Shown here: positions 14,745 to 25,090 of the stretch, in pieces
How the letters are laid out: each line of letters begins with the position of its first letter
Position numbering within the stretch: position 1 is the stretch's first letter
DNA from: Deltaproteobacteria bacterium
Lineage (GTDB): Bacteria; Desulfobacterota; Dissulfuribacteria; Dissulfuribacterales; UBA5754
Direction: 5' to 3'
NCBI GenBank assembly: GCA_036574075.1
Contig: JAINCN010000011.1
Span: 1-50,132, forward strand
Length of the DNA: 50,132 nucleotides
Translations under genes and position numbers: made by a program
Notes under the pieces: model-generated
The model's database searches: none
What the model saw: the letters and a program-made list of their open reading frames with translations, nothing else
What the model was told of the DNA's origin: nothing

Positions 14745-16232
14745 ATGGCACTTACGAGTTCCCTTTATTCAGGCGTCAGCGGGCTTGTGAACATGGGAAA
14801 CGCCATGCAGGTGATAGGTGATAACATCTCGAACGTGAACACCACGGGCTTCAAGGGGGCACGGGCGACCTTCCAGGACATCATGGCCCAGTCCATAAAT
14901 ACGGCCCGAGGAGGCTCACAGGTGGGTCGGGGTTCATCCATGTCCGATGTGGCACCGCTCTTCATTCAGGGATCCTTTGAGAGCACGTCCTCACCCACGG
15001 ATCTCGCCATCGCGGGAAACGGTTTCTTCATCCTCTCGAACCCAAAAATGGAGAACAGCCTTTACTACTCCAGGGCTGGTCAGTTTTCCACCGACCAGTA
15101 CGGCTATTTCGTGAACCCGGCCGGCCTCAGGGTCCAGGGCTGGAAGATGGAGACCCAGCCGGACGGTTCTGCCGAGATCGTGGGGGCCATCGGGGACATC
15201 CAGATCTCGAATTCCTCGCCTCCGGTGGCCACGAACCAGGCCACGGTCGCCGTGAACCTCGACAGCCGGATCACCGGGCCGGTGAGCCCGTCGGATCTTT
15301 CCGCGGACTGGTCTGCCAACAACGGAAACCTCACGCCGAACGTGCACTATGAGTACAAGACGACGTTCAACGTATTTGACAGTCTTGGAAACGACCACGA
15401 GGTGAGCGTCTATTTCGACCGGACAACGAACGAGCGGGAATGGGAGTTTCTCGTCACCATGAACCCGACGGATGACCGGAGCTCGGCAGCCGGGACCCCG
15501 AATGCGGGGATGCTCATGAGGGGCTATGTTAAATTCACGCCCCAGGGCCAGATCGAGAGCATCCATGGAACCAGCGGGACGCCGAATACACCGCTCAAGA
15601 GGTTCAACAACGGGACATGGGAGGACGCGGATTTTGGCGATCACAATTATCCCAAAATGGTGGCTTTCTTTCTTCCTCCCACAGGAACCCTCGATCCTAC
15701 CACCGGCCAGGACAAATCGGCCCAGATCATGGAGTTCAACCTGGGGGCGCATGCCACTCTCGACCGATCCACCACGCCCCCCACCATCACGGCCTGGAAC
15801 CCCGAGGCCATTTCAACGACACAGTACGCCAACCGTTCGAGCACGCTTTTCTATGACCAGAACGGCTTTGGTCCCGGATTTCTCGAGTCCCTGAACGTGG
15901 ATACCGAGGGGATCATCTCGGGGAGCTACTCGAACGGCCGCATCATCAAGCTCGCACAGGTGGCGCTCGCTCGCTTTAACAGCCCGATCGATCTTGCGAA
16001 AGAGGGGGGTAACCTCTGGAGGGAGACCACGGCCTCGGGTGCACCTATCACTGGCCCGCCCCGGACGAACGGGCTCGGCTCCATTGCCGCCAACGCCCTC
16101 GAACAGTCGACGGTGGACATCGGAACCGAGTTCGTGCGCATGATCACGATCCAGCGGGCATTCCAGGCCAATTCCCGGGTCATTACCACCACGGACGAGA
16201 TGCTGAACGAGCTTCTGACCATGAAGCGGTAA
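14745..16232 (+). CDS. flgE: Flagellar hook protein FlgE
   Basis: The 495-residue hook subunit begins MALTSSLYSGVSGLVNMG, then the flagellar rod/hook motif NMGNAMQVIGDNISNVNTTG near 17-36. It ends with the matching C-terminal helix (NALEQSTVDIGTEFVRMITI) and a QRAFQANSRVITTTDEML segment. The conserved ends form the D0 domain; the middle (about 150-400) is the variable exposed part and makes it longer than the Salmonella protein (403). A clear GGAGGAAG site lies before the ATG. Only hook genes are present here; the basal body genes must lie elsewhere. Confidence 0.95.
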   Translation: MALTSSLYSGVSGLVNMGNAMQVIGDNISNVNTTGFKGARATFQDIMAQSINTARGGSQVGRGSSMSDVAPLFIQGSFESTSSPTDLAIAGNGFFILSNPKMENSLYYSRAGQFSTDQYGYFVNPAGLRVQGWKMETQPDGSAEIVGAIGDIQISNSSPPVATNQATVAVNLDSRITGPVSPSDLSADWSANNGNLTPNVHYEYKTTFNVFDSLGNDHEVSVYFDRTTNEREWEFLVTMNPTDDRSSAAGTPNAGMLMRGYVKFTPQGQIESIHGTSGTPNTPLKRFNNGTWEDADFGDHNYPKMVAFFLPPTGTLDPTTGQDKSAQIMEFNLGAHATLDRSTTPPTITAWNPEAISTTQYANRSSTLFYDQNGFGPGFLESLNVDTEGIISGSYSNGRIIKLAQVALARFNSPIDLAKEGGNLWRETTASGAPITGPPRTNGLGSIAANALEQSTVDIGTEFVRMITIQRAFQANSRVITTTDEMLNELLTMKR

Positions 16233-16236
16233 TCCT

Positions 16237-16275
16237 GCCTTACCGGCATCCAGCCTTCCCGGAGGCCGGTAAGGC
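16237..16275 (+). terminator. Possible terminator after flgE
   Basis: GCCTTACCGGC (16237-16247) pairs perfectly with GCCGGTAAGGC (16265-16275), enclosing a 17-base loop. The T-rich stretch starts about ten bases later (ATTTTTGATGATTTTC), so it is not a textbook terminator. Its position five bases after the flgE stop supports a role at the end of the hook transcript. Confidence 0.45.
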
Positions 16276-16401
16276 CCCATACGATTTTTGATGATTTTCT
16301 TGCAATCCTCCTGTCCCTTGGGTAAGAAAGGGGGGGTTTAAGGGTTTTCCACGGTTTCATGCGCAAGGGGACCCCGATATACATCCAGAGGAGCAGGACT
16401 T

Positions 16402-18978
16402 ATGCCCAAGGGCTTGCGCTGGAGGTTCGGCCTTATGGCCGTCCTCGTCCTTTTTGCCATCATCCTTTCCTATCCATCACTCGGAAGAGGAGTCCCCGAG
16501 TGGTTCAAGTCCGTTTTCTATGGGGAAGGGATGAAGCTCGGTCTCGATCTTCAGGGGGGGATGCACCTCATCCTCCGCGTGGACGTGGAGCAGGCCGTCA
16601 GGAATTCCCTGACCCTTTCCACCAATGACCTCAAGGAGGGCCTGGTCCAGAAAGGGGTTACGCCCGTCCTTCGTCCGTCGGATGACCCGGAGCGGGTGGT
16701 CTTCGCGCTCCCCAACCGGGATGCGGTCCCCAAGGTCAAGGAGCTCGTCTCCTCCGAGTTTCCCAATCTCGAAATAACGCATGTGGCCGATGAAGGGCGT
16801 TTCCCCATCATCGAGATCGGTGTGGCCGAGGGGGAAAAGAGATTCATCCGAGAGCACGCGGTGGATCAGTCCCTCGAGATCATACGAAATCGCATCGACC
16901 AGTTCGGGGTAGCGGAACCGGTGATCGTCCGGCAGGGCAAGGAGGAGGTCGTCGTCCAGCTCCCGGGGGTCAGGGACCCGGAAAGGGCGCTCAAGCTCAT
17001 CGGTCAGACCGCCCAGCTCTCCTTCAAGCTCGTGGATGACGAGTCCGGGGTGGATGTGGCGCGCCTGGTCCGTGAGGCCGTTTCATCCGGTAGGCTCCCG
17101 GCAGATCCGGATGTAAGGAGTCTGAACGAGGCCCTTCGTGGGCTCATCCCCAAGGAAGACGAGGTCCTTTTCCTTCGGGAAGAGGACAAGGCAACAGGTG
17201 CGGTGAAAAAGACCCCGATCCTCCTCAAAGGCCGTTCCCTCATGACAGGGGACGCAGTAAAGACGGCCCATGTCATGATCGGCGGCCAGTTCAACGAGCC
17301 CTATGTCTCCCTCGAGCTGACCGGGCGGGGGGCAAAGCTCTTCGAGAAGATCACGGAAGATAACGTTGGAAGGCGTCTTGCCATTGTCCTCGACGACGTG
17401 GTCCGCTCCGCACCGGTGATCCGCGAGAGGATCGCAGGAGGCCAGGCCCAGATCTCCGGGTCCTTCACCCACGAGGAGGCCTCGGATCTGGCCATAGTCC
17501 TCCGGGCAGGGGCCCTTCCCGCTCCGGTCCAGATCATCCAGAACGTGACGGTCGGCCCTTCACTCGGCCGGGATTCCATCCACAAGGGCCTCGTTTCCGG
17601 TTTTATAGGGGCTACCCTGGTCCTTGTCTTCATGATTGTCTATTACCGGCTTTCCGGTCTCATCGCCGATGTGGCCATGTTCCTGAACATCCTTTTTCTC
17701 TTTGCAGTCTTGTCCCTGTTCCACGCGACCCTCACCCTCCCGGGGATCGCCGGCATCATACTCACCATCGGAATGGGGGTGGACTCGAACGTTCTCATCT
17801 TCGAGCGCATGCGGGAGGAAAAGGCCCTGGGCAAACCCGTCAAGGCCTATATCGACAGTGGCTATGACAAGGCCTTCTGGTCTATTGTGGACGCCCATGT
17901 GACCACCCTCATCACGGCCTTTGCCCTTTTCCTCTTTGGCACAGGGCCGGTCAAGGGTTTTGCCGTGACCCTTTCGACAGGTATAGTCATCAATCTCTTC
18001 ACGGCCATCTTCGGGACCCGGATCGTCTATGACTGGCTCTATTTCAAACGATCCCTTCGGGACATCTCCTTTCTTAGCGTCCTCCAGGAGACGCACATCG
18101 ATTTCATGGGCCTTCGAAAGGCCGCGTATGTCGTCTCGGGGATCCTTGCTGCGCTTGGCCTTGTGGCCTTCCTCCAGATCCTTCGGGGCGAGGCCAACCT
18201 GGGGGTGGATTTTTCCGGAGGAGGCATGATCCAGTACAAGGCGGACAGGCCCTTTTCCCTTGACAAGATCCGGACGGCCTTGGAAGGGGCAGGCATCTCA
18301 GGCTATACCCTTCAGGACGTGCCTGGGGAGAACATCCTCCTCGTCCGCGTGAAGCAGAAGGGCGAGACGGTAGAAGGAATGGAGACACGGGTCACGGAGG
18401 CCATCTCAAGGGCCGTTCCCGAGGCCTCGTTCGTCCTCGAGAGCAAGACCGAGATCGGATCCACCGTGAGCAAGGACCTCCGAAACAAGGCCCTTATAGC
18501 CATTGCCATCTCTCTTGCCGGCATTATCTGTTACCTCGCCTTCCGCTTCAATCTGATCTTTGGCGTAGCCGCGGCTGTGGCCACATTTCATGACGTGCTT
18601 GCCGTGCTCGGTATCTGTTATCTCATGGACATCGAGATCACGCTTCTCATCGTGACGGCGCTTCTCACCATCGCGGGCTATTCCCTCACGGACACGGTAG
18701 TGGTCTTCGACCGTATTCGGGAGACCATCAGAAAGGCCACCAAGCTCACCTTTAGCGAAATAATCAACCGTAGCGTCAACGAGATGCTTGCCCGGACCGT
18801 GATCACCTCCCTAACGACCCTTTTCGTCGCAGTCATCCTTTGCACTACGGGCGGGGTGGTCATCCGGGATTTCGCCTTTGCCGTGACCATGGGGGTGCTC
18901 GTGGGTACGTATTCATCGGTCTTTGTGGCAAGTCCCATCGTCCACGCCCTGCACAAGGGTGCGGTACCAGAGACCTGA
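16402..18978 (+). CDS. secDF: Fused protein-export membrane protein SecDF
   Basis: One 858-residue protein contains both SecD and SecF, the RND-type helpers that use proton motive force to complete Sec translocation. The SecD part has the first membrane helix near 8-26, [10 protein letters not shown] near 48-57, the P1 periplasmic region, and a membrane block around 390-560 with [15 protein letters not shown]. The SecF part starts near 570 ([15 protein letters not shown]), with [10 protein letters not shown] near 602-611 and [12 protein letters not shown] near 768-779. SecD and SecF are separate in most proteobacteria; the fused form is best known from Bacillus. An AGAGGAG site precedes the ATG. 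No yajC is adjacent. Confidence 0.9.
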   Translation: MPKGLRWRFGLMAVLVLFAIILSYPSLGRGVPEWFKSVFYGEGMKLGLDLQGGMHLILRVDVEQAVRNSLTLSTNDLKEGLVQKGVTPVLRPSDDPERVVFALPNRDAVPKVKELVSSEFPNLEITHVADEGRFPIIEIGVAEGEKRFIREHAVDQSLEIIRNRIDQFGVAEPVIVRQGKEEVVVQLPGVRDPERALKLIGQTAQLSFKLVDDESGVDVARLVREAVSSGRLPADPDVRSLNEALRGLIPKEDEVLFLREEDKATGAVKKTPILLKGRSLMTGDAVKTAHVMIGGQFNEPYVSLELTGRGAKLFEKITEDNVGRRLAIVLDDVVRSAPVIRERIAGGQAQISGSFTHEEASDLAIVLRAGALPAPVQIIQNVTVGPSLGRDSIHKGLVSGFIGATLVLVFMIVYYRLSGLIADVAMFLNILFLFAVLSLFHATLTLPGIAGIILTIGMGVDSNVLIFERMREEKALGKPVKAYIDSGYDKAFWSIVDAHVTTLITAFALFLFGTGPVKGFAVTLSTGIVINLFTAIFGTRIVYDWLYFKRSLRDISFLSVLQETHIDFMGLRKAAYVVSGILAALGLVAFLQILRGEANLGVDFSGGGMIQYKADRPFSLDKIRTALEGAGISGYTLQDVPGENILLVRVKQKGETVEGMETRVTEAISRAVPEASFVLESKTEIGSTVSKDLRNKALIAIAISLAGIICYLAFRFNLIFGVAAAVATFHDVLAVLGICYLMDIEITLLIVTALLTIAGYSLTDTVVVFDRIRETIRKATKLTFSEIINRSVNEMLARTVITSLTTLFVAVILCTTGGVVIRDFAFAVTMGVLVGTYSSVFVASPIVHALHKGAVPET

Positions 18979-18988
18979 TGGCAGCGGA

Positions 18989-20254
18989 ATGGAACAGCTC
19001 GTCATAGAGGGAAGACGCCAGCTCTCGGGGAAGGTCAGGATCAGCGGGTCCAAGAACGCCGCCCTTCCTTGTCTGGCAGCTACCCTGCTTGCCGGAGGGA
19101 ACTTTAGACTTTCGAACGTGCCGGTTCTCAGGGACGTGAAGACCTTCCTTCAGCTCCTCGAGGGGTTAGGGACGACTGTCTCATGGGAAGGCGGGACCGT
19201 TTCTCTTGACTCCAGCAAGCTCTCTGGGCTCGACGCCCCGTATGAGCTCGTTCGCACCATGAGGGCCTCAGTCCTCGTACTTGGCCCGCTTCTAGCCAGG
19301 TGCGGGAGGGCCCGGGTGTCTCTTCCTGGTGGGTGCGCCATCGGGGCCAGACCCATCGACATCCATCTCAAGGGCCTCGAACTCATGGGGGCCCGCATCG
19401 AACTCAAAGAGGGTTACGTGGAGGCCAGGGCGCGGCGACTTGAAGGCGCCCTCATCTCCTGCGACATCCCAACGGTGACCGGGACTGAGAACCTCATGAT
19501 GGCAGCGGCCCTTGCCAAGGGCAGGACGACCATCAAGAATGCGGCCCGGGAGCCCGAGGTCGTTGCCCTCGGGCAGATGCTCATTGACATGGGTGCACGG
19601 ATTCAGGGGCTTGGAACAGCGACCCTTGAGATCGATGGTGTGAAGGAACTCTCGTCTGTTTCGCTGGAGGTCATTCCGGACCGGATAGAGGCCGGCACAT
19701 ACATCATGGCTGCAGGGGCTGCAGGCGGCGAGGTCGTACTCGAGGGTGCAGCGCCGGGCCACCTGCAGGCGGTCATCGCCAAGCTCCGAGAGGCGGGGCT
19801 TTCCATCGACGAGGACGGAAACAGGATCCGGGTGCGCAGACGCGGGCAGCTCCGAAGCGTGGACGTGAAGACCTCGCCCTATCCGGGGTTTCCCACGGAC
19901 CTCCAGGCCCAGTTCATGGTGCTCATGGTTCTTGCCAAGGGCCTCAGCGTCATAACGGAGACCATCTTCGAAAACCGTTTCATGCATGTCGCCGAACTCG
20001 CGCGCATGGGGGCGGACATCGTGGTCGAGGGCCGAAGCGCCATCGTTCGCGGCGGGGCAGAGCTGACAGGCGCCCCTGTCATGGCTACGGATCTTCGGGC
20101 AAGCGCCTCTCTTGTGCTTGCTGGGCTCGCGGCCCGGGGCACGACGATCATAAAACGCGTCTATCACCTGGATCGAGGCTACGAATGCATGGAGAAAAAG
20201 CTATCCGCCCTTGGGGCCCGCATTAGAAGGGAGCGTTCTCCAACCCCTTATTGA
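18989..20254 (+). CDS. murA: UDP-N-acetylglucosamine 1-carboxyvinyltransferase MurA
   Basis: A 421-residue MurA, the first committed enzyme of peptidoglycan synthesis, transferring enolpyruvate from PEP to UDP-GlcNAc. Visible are SGSKNAALP near 18-26 with the PEP-binding Lys, and the loop [13 protein letters not shown] near 110-122. That loop carries the reactive Cys that fosfomycin attacks. [13 protein letters not shown] near 299-311 and the C-terminal RGYE near 395 complete the pattern. The start is ATG 18989, ten bases after the secDF stop; a longer frame from 18923 would overlap secDF. moaA follows after one base. Confidence 0.95.
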   Translation: MEQLVIEGRRQLSGKVRISGSKNAALPCLAATLLAGGNFRLSNVPVLRDVKTFLQLLEGLGTTVSWEGGTVSLDSSKLSGLDAPYELVRTMRASVLVLGPLLARCGRARVSLPGGCAIGARPIDIHLKGLELMGARIELKEGYVEARARRLEGALISCDIPTVTGTENLMMAAALAKGRTTIKNAAREPEVVALGQMLIDMGARIQGLGTATLEIDGVKELSSVSLEVIPDRIEAGTYIMAAGAAGGEVVLEGAAPGHLQAVIAKLREAGLSIDEDGNRIRVRRRGQLRSVDVKTSPYPGFPTDLQAQFMVLMVLAKGLSVITETIFENRFMHVAELARMGADIVVEGRSAIVRGGAELTGAPVMATDLRASASLVLAGLAARGTTIIKRVYHLDRGYECMEKKLSALGARIRRERSPTPY

Positions 20255-20255
20255 C

Positions 20256-21281
20256 ATGGATCTCTTAGACCCCTACGGACGAACGATTTCCTATCTACGG
20301 CTTTCGGTCACCGACAGATGCAACCTGCGCTGCATTTATTGCAGGCAGCATGGGGATTTCTCCTATATTCCCCACGCTGAGATCCTTCGCTACGAAGAGA
20401 TCCTCCTTATCTGCGAGGCCCTTTCCCGTCTTGGCGTCAGCAAGATCCGCCTCACCGGAGGGGAGCCCCTTGTGCGTAAAGACCTCGTGTATCTTGCAGG
20501 AAGGCTCGCCAGCATGGACGGGATCGAGGAGATCTGCATCACAACTAACGGGCTCCTCCTCGAAGGGTATGCGGCCTCCCTTTTGGAGGCTGGAGTAACC
20601 CATGTAAATATCAGCCTTGATACCCTCAGGCCCGAGCGATTCGCCGCCATCACCGGACGGGATGCCTTTGCCTTGGCATGGCGAGGGATCGAAAAGGCCC
20701 TTGAGGTCGGATTTCCCAGCATCAAACTGAACGCAGTGGTCATGCGGGGAATAAACGAGGACGAGGTCGTGGATCTTGCCAGACTCTCTGTCTCCTTTCC
20801 GATGGAGGTCAGGTTCATAGAGTTCATGCCCATTGGCGCCTGCTCGACCTGGGAACAGCACCGGGTCGTGACGTGCGAGGAGATCAAGATGCTCGTGGAA
20901 GAGGAGTTCGGCCCCCTCAAACCGTGTCCTTCATCGAGGAATTCAGGACCGGCGCAGATCTCATCCATCTCGGGCGCGCCCGGAAACCTCGGATTCATAA
21001 GCCCACTTAGCCGACATTTCTGCGCGACCTGCAACCGTATCCGCATCACACCGGACGGCAGGCTTCGTCTGTGTCTTTTCTCCGATGAGGAGCTGGATGT
21101 AAAGGGGGTGATACGGGGCATGGAGGGCAAGGATCCGGAGGAGTCCGTCCTTCGTCTCGTGGCCTTTTTTCAGGACGCCATCCAAAAAAAACCCGCCGGA
21201 CACACGGTCTGTCTTGGCGAGGCGGGAAGTCTTGCAGCCGGAGGGAGATGCGTGCGCGGCATGTCCCGTATCGGAGGCTGA
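20256..21281 (+). CDS. moaA: GTP 3',8-cyclase MoaA (molybdenum cofactor biosynthesis)
   Basis: This radical SAM enzyme performs the first step of molybdopterin synthesis from GTP. The N-terminal cluster motif is CNLRCIYC near 24-31, preceded by SYLRLSVTD. LTGGEPLVRKDL lies near 65-76, and the second cluster uses FCATCNRIRITPDGRLRLCL near 255-274. The protein ends in Gly-Gly, as catalytic MoaA does. Length (341) is close to E. coli MoaA (329). Start ATG 20256 is one base after the murA stop; the open frame from 20211 would overlap murA. No other moa genes are nearby. Confidence 0.95.
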   Translation: MDLLDPYGRTISYLRLSVTDRCNLRCIYCRQHGDFSYIPHAEILRYEEILLICEALSRLGVSKIRLTGGEPLVRKDLVYLAGRLASMDGIEEICITTNGLLLEGYAASLLEAGVTHVNISLDTLRPERFAAITGRDAFALAWRGIEKALEVGFPSIKLNAVVMRGINEDEVVDLARLSVSFPMEVRFIEFMPIGACSTWEQHRVVTCEEIKMLVEEEFGPLKPCPSSRNSGPAQISSISGAPGNLGFISPLSRHFCATCNRIRITPDGRLRLCLFSDEELDVKGVIRGMEGKDPEESVLRLVAFFQDAIQKKPAGHTVCLGEAGSLAAGGRCVRGMSRIGG

Positions 21282-21307
21282 AGCAAGAAGCCAGGGGAGG
21301 AGTAGTC

Positions 21308-22246
21308 ATGAAAAAGAGGATAGCTTTTGTCTTTCCTGGGCAGGGGTCCCAGTACGTGGGCATGGGTAAGGCCCTGGCAGAGGGGGTTGGGGCGGCCGCG
21401 GAGGTCTTTTCCCGCGCAGAGGAGGTATCCGGCATCCCGGTTCGTAGGCTTTGCCTTGAGGGGCCCATGGAAGAGCTCACCAAGACGCGGAATCTCCAGG
21501 TCTGTCTCGCCGCCGTGGAGATCGCCGTGCTTTTCGCCGCTCGGGAGGCGGGCCTTGAGGCAGTTGCGGTCGCTGGCCACAGCCTCGGCGAATGCACGGC
21601 CCTTTTTGCAGCAGGGGTCCTTGATCTGGCAGATACGTTTGGCCTTGTGGCAGAGCGCGGGCGTCTCATGGACGAGGCCGCCAGCAAGAACCCCGGTGCC
21701 ATGGCCGCTATCATCGGGCTGTCGCGCCAGGAGATCGAGGACCTCATGGAGCCCATTTCGAAAAAGGGGATCCTTGCCCTTGCGAACTACAACTCGCCTG
21801 AGCAGATCGTTGCGACCGGGGAAAAGGCCCTGGTAGAGGAGCTCTGCCAGGCCGTCAAAGAAAAGGGGAAAAAGGGGATAATTCTCAAGGTCTCCGGGGC
21901 CTACCACAGCCCAATGATGGAAGGACCCGCCCGGGAATTTGCGAGGATTCTGGATCAAGTGGATTTCCGGCCTGCAAAGGTCCCCATTTACAGCAACGTG
22001 AGTGCCATGGCCGAGACCGATCCAGAAAGGATCAGATCCCTTCTCGCCCGTCAAATGGTCTCTCCGGTCCGCTGGTCAGAGATCGTGACCGGAATGAGGA
22101 GGGACGGGGTGGAGGCCTTTGTCGAGCTCGGCCCCAAGAGCGTCCTTGCAAACCTGGTGAAGAAGTGTCTCCCCGAGGGGGATGTCCAGGTCTTTGCCGT
22201 CGAGGATCCCAAGGGGATCAGGGAGTGCCGCCCTGTTCTTTTTTGA
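21308..22246 (+). CDS. fabD: Malonyl-CoA:ACP transacylase FabD
   Basis: A 312-residue FabD, which loads malonyl groups onto acyl carrier protein for fatty acid synthesis. FVFPGQGSQYVGMG lies near 8-21, the nucleophile Ser in GHSLGE near 92-97, and the catalytic His in AYHSPMM near 198-204. ATG 21308 follows a strong GGGAGGAG site. The 3' end overlaps the convergent GspC-like gene by 29 bases, so the two transcripts share their tails. The usual partners fabH, fabG and acpP are not in the window. Confidence 0.95.
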   Translation: MKKRIAFVFPGQGSQYVGMGKALAEGVGAAAEVFSRAEEVSGIPVRRLCLEGPMEELTKTRNLQVCLAAVEIAVLFAAREAGLEAVAVAGHSLGECTALFAAGVLDLADTFGLVAERGRLMDEAASKNPGAMAAIIGLSRQEIEDLMEPISKKGILALANYNSPEQIVATGEKALVEELCQAVKEKGKKGIILKVSGAYHSPMMEGPAREFARILDQVDFRPAKVPIYSNVSAMAETDPERIRSLLARQMVSPVRWSEIVTGMRRDGVEAFVELGPKSVLANLVKKCLPEGDVQVFAVEDPKGIRECRPVLF

Positions 22247-22982
22247 GCATTTGAGGAAAGGGGTTTGTCAGTCTGGGGGCGTTGCCTGGGAGGGAGTGTT
22301 GGGAGTGGGGTGGGGCACCGGCGCTGACCGGAGGTTCAGGTGGTACTGCTTCCTGGGGGACGCCATCCGGGGGCTGGGCATCGATCGGTGGGGATGTCTC
22401 CGCTTCTTGCACGGCATGGGTACCGGGCATGTCCTGCGGAGTCGGAGGTTTGGCCGGAGGCGGAAGAACAGCGGGCCTTGCGCGGGGTGTCTGGATGCCT
22501 ACGGGCGCCGTGGCCTTCCGATCCGTCTTTTCCGAATCGAAAAGGGTGATATGGATCCGTTCGTTTCCTGAGACCAGGGTGACGTTTTTGTCCGTGATGT
22601 CCTCGACCTGCCAGCCGTCGACCAGGTCGCCTACTGTTACCGACTGGATCCTGTCTCCTTGCGGTCTTGCCTGGGGAGCGGCGGCAGGTGGTTGTGGTTG
22701 CTTTCCTGTTTGTTTTGCGTCCGAGGATTGGAGAAATGCGATCCTGGTGGCGCCGGACATGACCGTACCGTAAAGATGATAGCGTTTTTTGACATCTTCC
22801 CCTGTTGAGATAGACCCTCCCGTCTCCCCGCTGTCTGAGATCTTCCTGGAAGGATCAAAGGGGTCTTTTTGAACAATGACCTCGTAAGGGCCCAGATCCT
22901 GGGTTGCGTTCTCGCAGTAGCCCCCATCGTAAAGGAGAGATGCGGAAAATACGAGCATTGCAGGGATGAGCACCCTTTTCAC
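22218..22982 (-). CDS. Type II secretion GspC/PilP-like protein
   Basis: The 254-residue protein has an N-terminal signal or anchor helix (about 2-22), then a small domain of the GspC/PilP type (YEVIVQKDPFDPS near 33-45, RYHLYGTVMSGATRIAFL near 67-84, and a DKNVTLVSG strand near 131). The last 90 residues are proline-rich and probably flexible. In related systems this protein links the inner-membrane platform to the secretin. It is the last gene of the operon, right after gspD with a four-base overlap (ATGA). The PDZ domain of classical GspC is not seen, so PilP-like is the safer description. Confidence 0.6.
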   Translation of the reverse strand: MKRVLIPAMLVFSASLLYDGGYCENATQDLGPYEVIVQKDPFDPSRKISDSGETGGSISTGEDVKKRYHLYGTVMSGATRIAFLQSSDAKQTGKQPQPPAAAPQARPQGDRIQSVTVGDLVDGWQVEDITDKNVTLVSGNERIHITLFDSEKTDRKATAPVGIQTPRARPAVLPPPAKPPTPQDMPGTHAVQEAETSPPIDAQPPDGVPQEAVPPEPPVSAGAPPHSQHSLPGNAPRLTNPFPQMLKKEQGGTP

Positions 22983-25090
22983 GGACGGGTTTCCTCCGGT
23001 AGGGGGGTGAGGATGGGCGCTGATTCCTCTTCAGAGGGAGTGGGTCTCTTGGAGATGATGTCCTTAAGGGACTCCACGCGTTCGGTGAACTCCCGCGTGA
23101 GGGCGTCCGCCTGCTCCTTGGACTGTACGACATGGGGGGTGATGATAAAAATGAGTTCGGTCTTCTCGTTCTTGAACCCGGTGCTACCGAAGGCATGGCC
23201 GAGGACGGGGATGTCCTTCAGGATCGGGATGCCGGTTTTGGTCTTGGTACGCTGGGTCTGCATGAGACCGCCGATCACGATGGTCTGGCCGTCCTGGGCG
23301 ACGAGGTACGTGGTTGCCTTTCTTGTCAGGAAGGCCGGAGAGGTGATGCCCTTGGTGTCAATATCGGCGATGGAACTCGACTCCTGGGTAATCTCCATGC
23401 GGACGAGGCCGTTGTTGTTGACGTAGGGCGTGACCTTGAGGATGACCCCGGCGTTTCTGTACTGGATGGACTGGGTGGTGGTACCGCCTTCTGTGATGGT
23501 CGTTCCGGAAAGTGTCGGTATCTCCGTTCCCACCTCGATGCTCGATTCCTGGTTGTCCACGGCAAGGATATTTGGGGCAGAGAGGATGTTGACGTCGGTC
23601 TTAGACGCCAGGAGCCGGATGAGGGAACGAAGCCCCCCTGCGCTGTCAAAAAGGCTGTAGGCGAATCCGGGGATTCCCTTACCAAGGGGGGTGTCCACCG
23701 ATGTGGTGATTCCGTTGTCGAGTGTGACGTTTGCCGAATAGCTCTTTCCGTCGAGCTTGATCCCATGGTTTTTGATAAACCATTCCACCCCGTATTCGAT
23801 ATCCTTTTTGAGGGTGACGTCCACGATGAGCATCTCGATGAGGACCTGACGGGGAAGGATGTCGATCTTCTTGATGACCTCGAGGATGCTGGCGTAATCC
23901 CTGGGGCGGGCCCGAATGAGAAGGGCGTTGTTCACCTCGTCCGGGATGATATCCACCTCCCCGACCAGCTCTCCGGTCCCGGCCCCGGCCTCAGAGATGG
24001 GCTGGACCTTCTCCTCGGTGGGCTTGCGTTCGCCCTGCACGAGGACCTGTTTCTTGTTTTTGCTGTCTTTGCTCCTTTTTGCTGTGCGGCTGAGTCCGTA
24101 GATCTGCTGCAGGAGATCGGCTATCTCCGCGGCCTTGCCGTTTTGCACGTAGTAAACCTGGATCTCAGAGCCCTTTCCCGGCCTGACCTGATCGAGTTCG
24201 GCGATCCAGGTGGCAGCGAGATCCAGGAGTTCGGGCCAGCGGGTCACGATGAGGATGGCGTTGAGGGTCTTTAAGGGCATGACCTCGAAGCCACCAGCGT
24301 CGAGCCCGGTCCGTCCGGCAAGCCCCTTGCCCTGGAAGATCTTCTGGACATCGGCCCCGATGTCTTCGACAGAGACGTTTTGCAGGGTGAAGATCCGCCA
24401 TTCCAGCCCGCGAAAGAGGTCTGTATCCATGAGGGCGATGATCTTTTCGGCCTTTTTTATGTTTTCCGCCGTATCAGAGACGATGACCGCGTTCATGGCA
24501 GGTTCGGAGAGGACGAGCGCCCCCTGGGAGAGGATCTGGCGGAGGTTGGCCACCAGTGTCGCCGAGGAGACATACCGGAGCTGGAAGACGCGGATGATAT
24601 CACCCCCGTGGGGAAGGACGTCGGCCCGCCTTGCGATATCAGTTCCCACCTTGGCGCTGTCCGGCTTTCTGACCACCTTGTAGAGGTCGTCTCCTCCCTT
24701 GGTCACCGCGATTCCGTGGATCTGGAGGACCGAGTTGAAGACATTGAGGAGCCCTTCCTTGGTGTAATCACCCTGGATGTGTAGGGAGATGGTCCCTTTG
24801 ATGGCCGGGTCCACGACATAATTGTACTGGAGGATCCGGGCGAGGACGAGATCGAGGACGGGATAGATGTCCATGGAGTCGAGGGAGATGTCGATCTTGC
24901 GTTTTTCCCCTAGGGATGCCCCCTCGAAGGGGGACTTCACCGCTGGGCTGGGCGTCTGCGGGGCGGCCTGTTCCTGAGGGGGAGGGGCGGCCTCTTCCTG
25001 GGCATTTGCTGGAAGGATGGCCCCAAGAAGAAACAAGGCCAAGATGAAGATAAGCCCAAAGGCGTGTCCGTGCGTATGATGGCGGATCAT
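22979..25090 (-). CDS. gspD: Type II secretion system secretin GspD
   Basis: The 703-residue outer-membrane secretin starts with a signal peptide (hydrophobic 12-28, ending PANA-Q). It contains an N0-type domain (GEKRKIDISLDSMDIYPVLD near 61-80) and several N1-N3 modules (AVIVSDTAENIKKAEKII near 205). The C-terminal secretin channel runs from about 440 with VDNQESSIEVGTEIPTL and the signature IVIGGLMQTQ near 615-624. It forms the multimeric outer-membrane gate. It lies late in this operon, between gspM and the GspC-like gene, unlike the classical C-D-E order. The lipoprotein pilot gene is not seen. Confidence 0.92.
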   Translation of the reverse strand: MIRHHTHGHAFGLIFILALFLLGAILPANAQEEAAPPPQEQAAPQTPSPAVKSPFEGASLGEKRKIDISLDSMDIYPVLDLVLARILQYNYVVDPAIKGTISLHIQGDYTKEGLLNVFNSVLQIHGIAVTKGGDDLYKVVRKPDSAKVGTDIARRADVLPHGGDIIRVFQLRYVSSATLVANLRQILSQGALVLSEPAMNAVIVSDTAENIKKAEKIIALMDTDLFRGLEWRIFTLQNVSVEDIGADVQKIFQGKGLAGRTGLDAGGFEVMPLKTLNAILIVTRWPELLDLAATWIAELDQVRPGKGSEIQVYYVQNGKAAEIADLLQQIYGLSRTAKRSKDSKNKKQVLVQGERKPTEEKVQPISEAGAGTGELVGEVDIIPDEVNNALLIRARPRDYASILEVIKKIDILPRQVLIEMLIVDVTLKKDIEYGVEWFIKNHGIKLDGKSYSANVTLDNGITTSVDTPLGKGIPGFAYSLFDSAGGLRSLIRLLASKTDVNILSAPNILAVDNQESSIEVGTEIPTLSGTTITEGGTTTQSIQYRNAGVILKVTPYVNNNGLVRMEITQESSSIADIDTKGITSPAFLTRKATTYLVAQDGQTIVIGGLMQTQRTKTKTGIPILKDIPVLGHAFGSTGFKNEKTELIFIITPHVVQSKEQADALTREFTERVESLKDIISKRPTPSEEESAPILTPLPEETRP

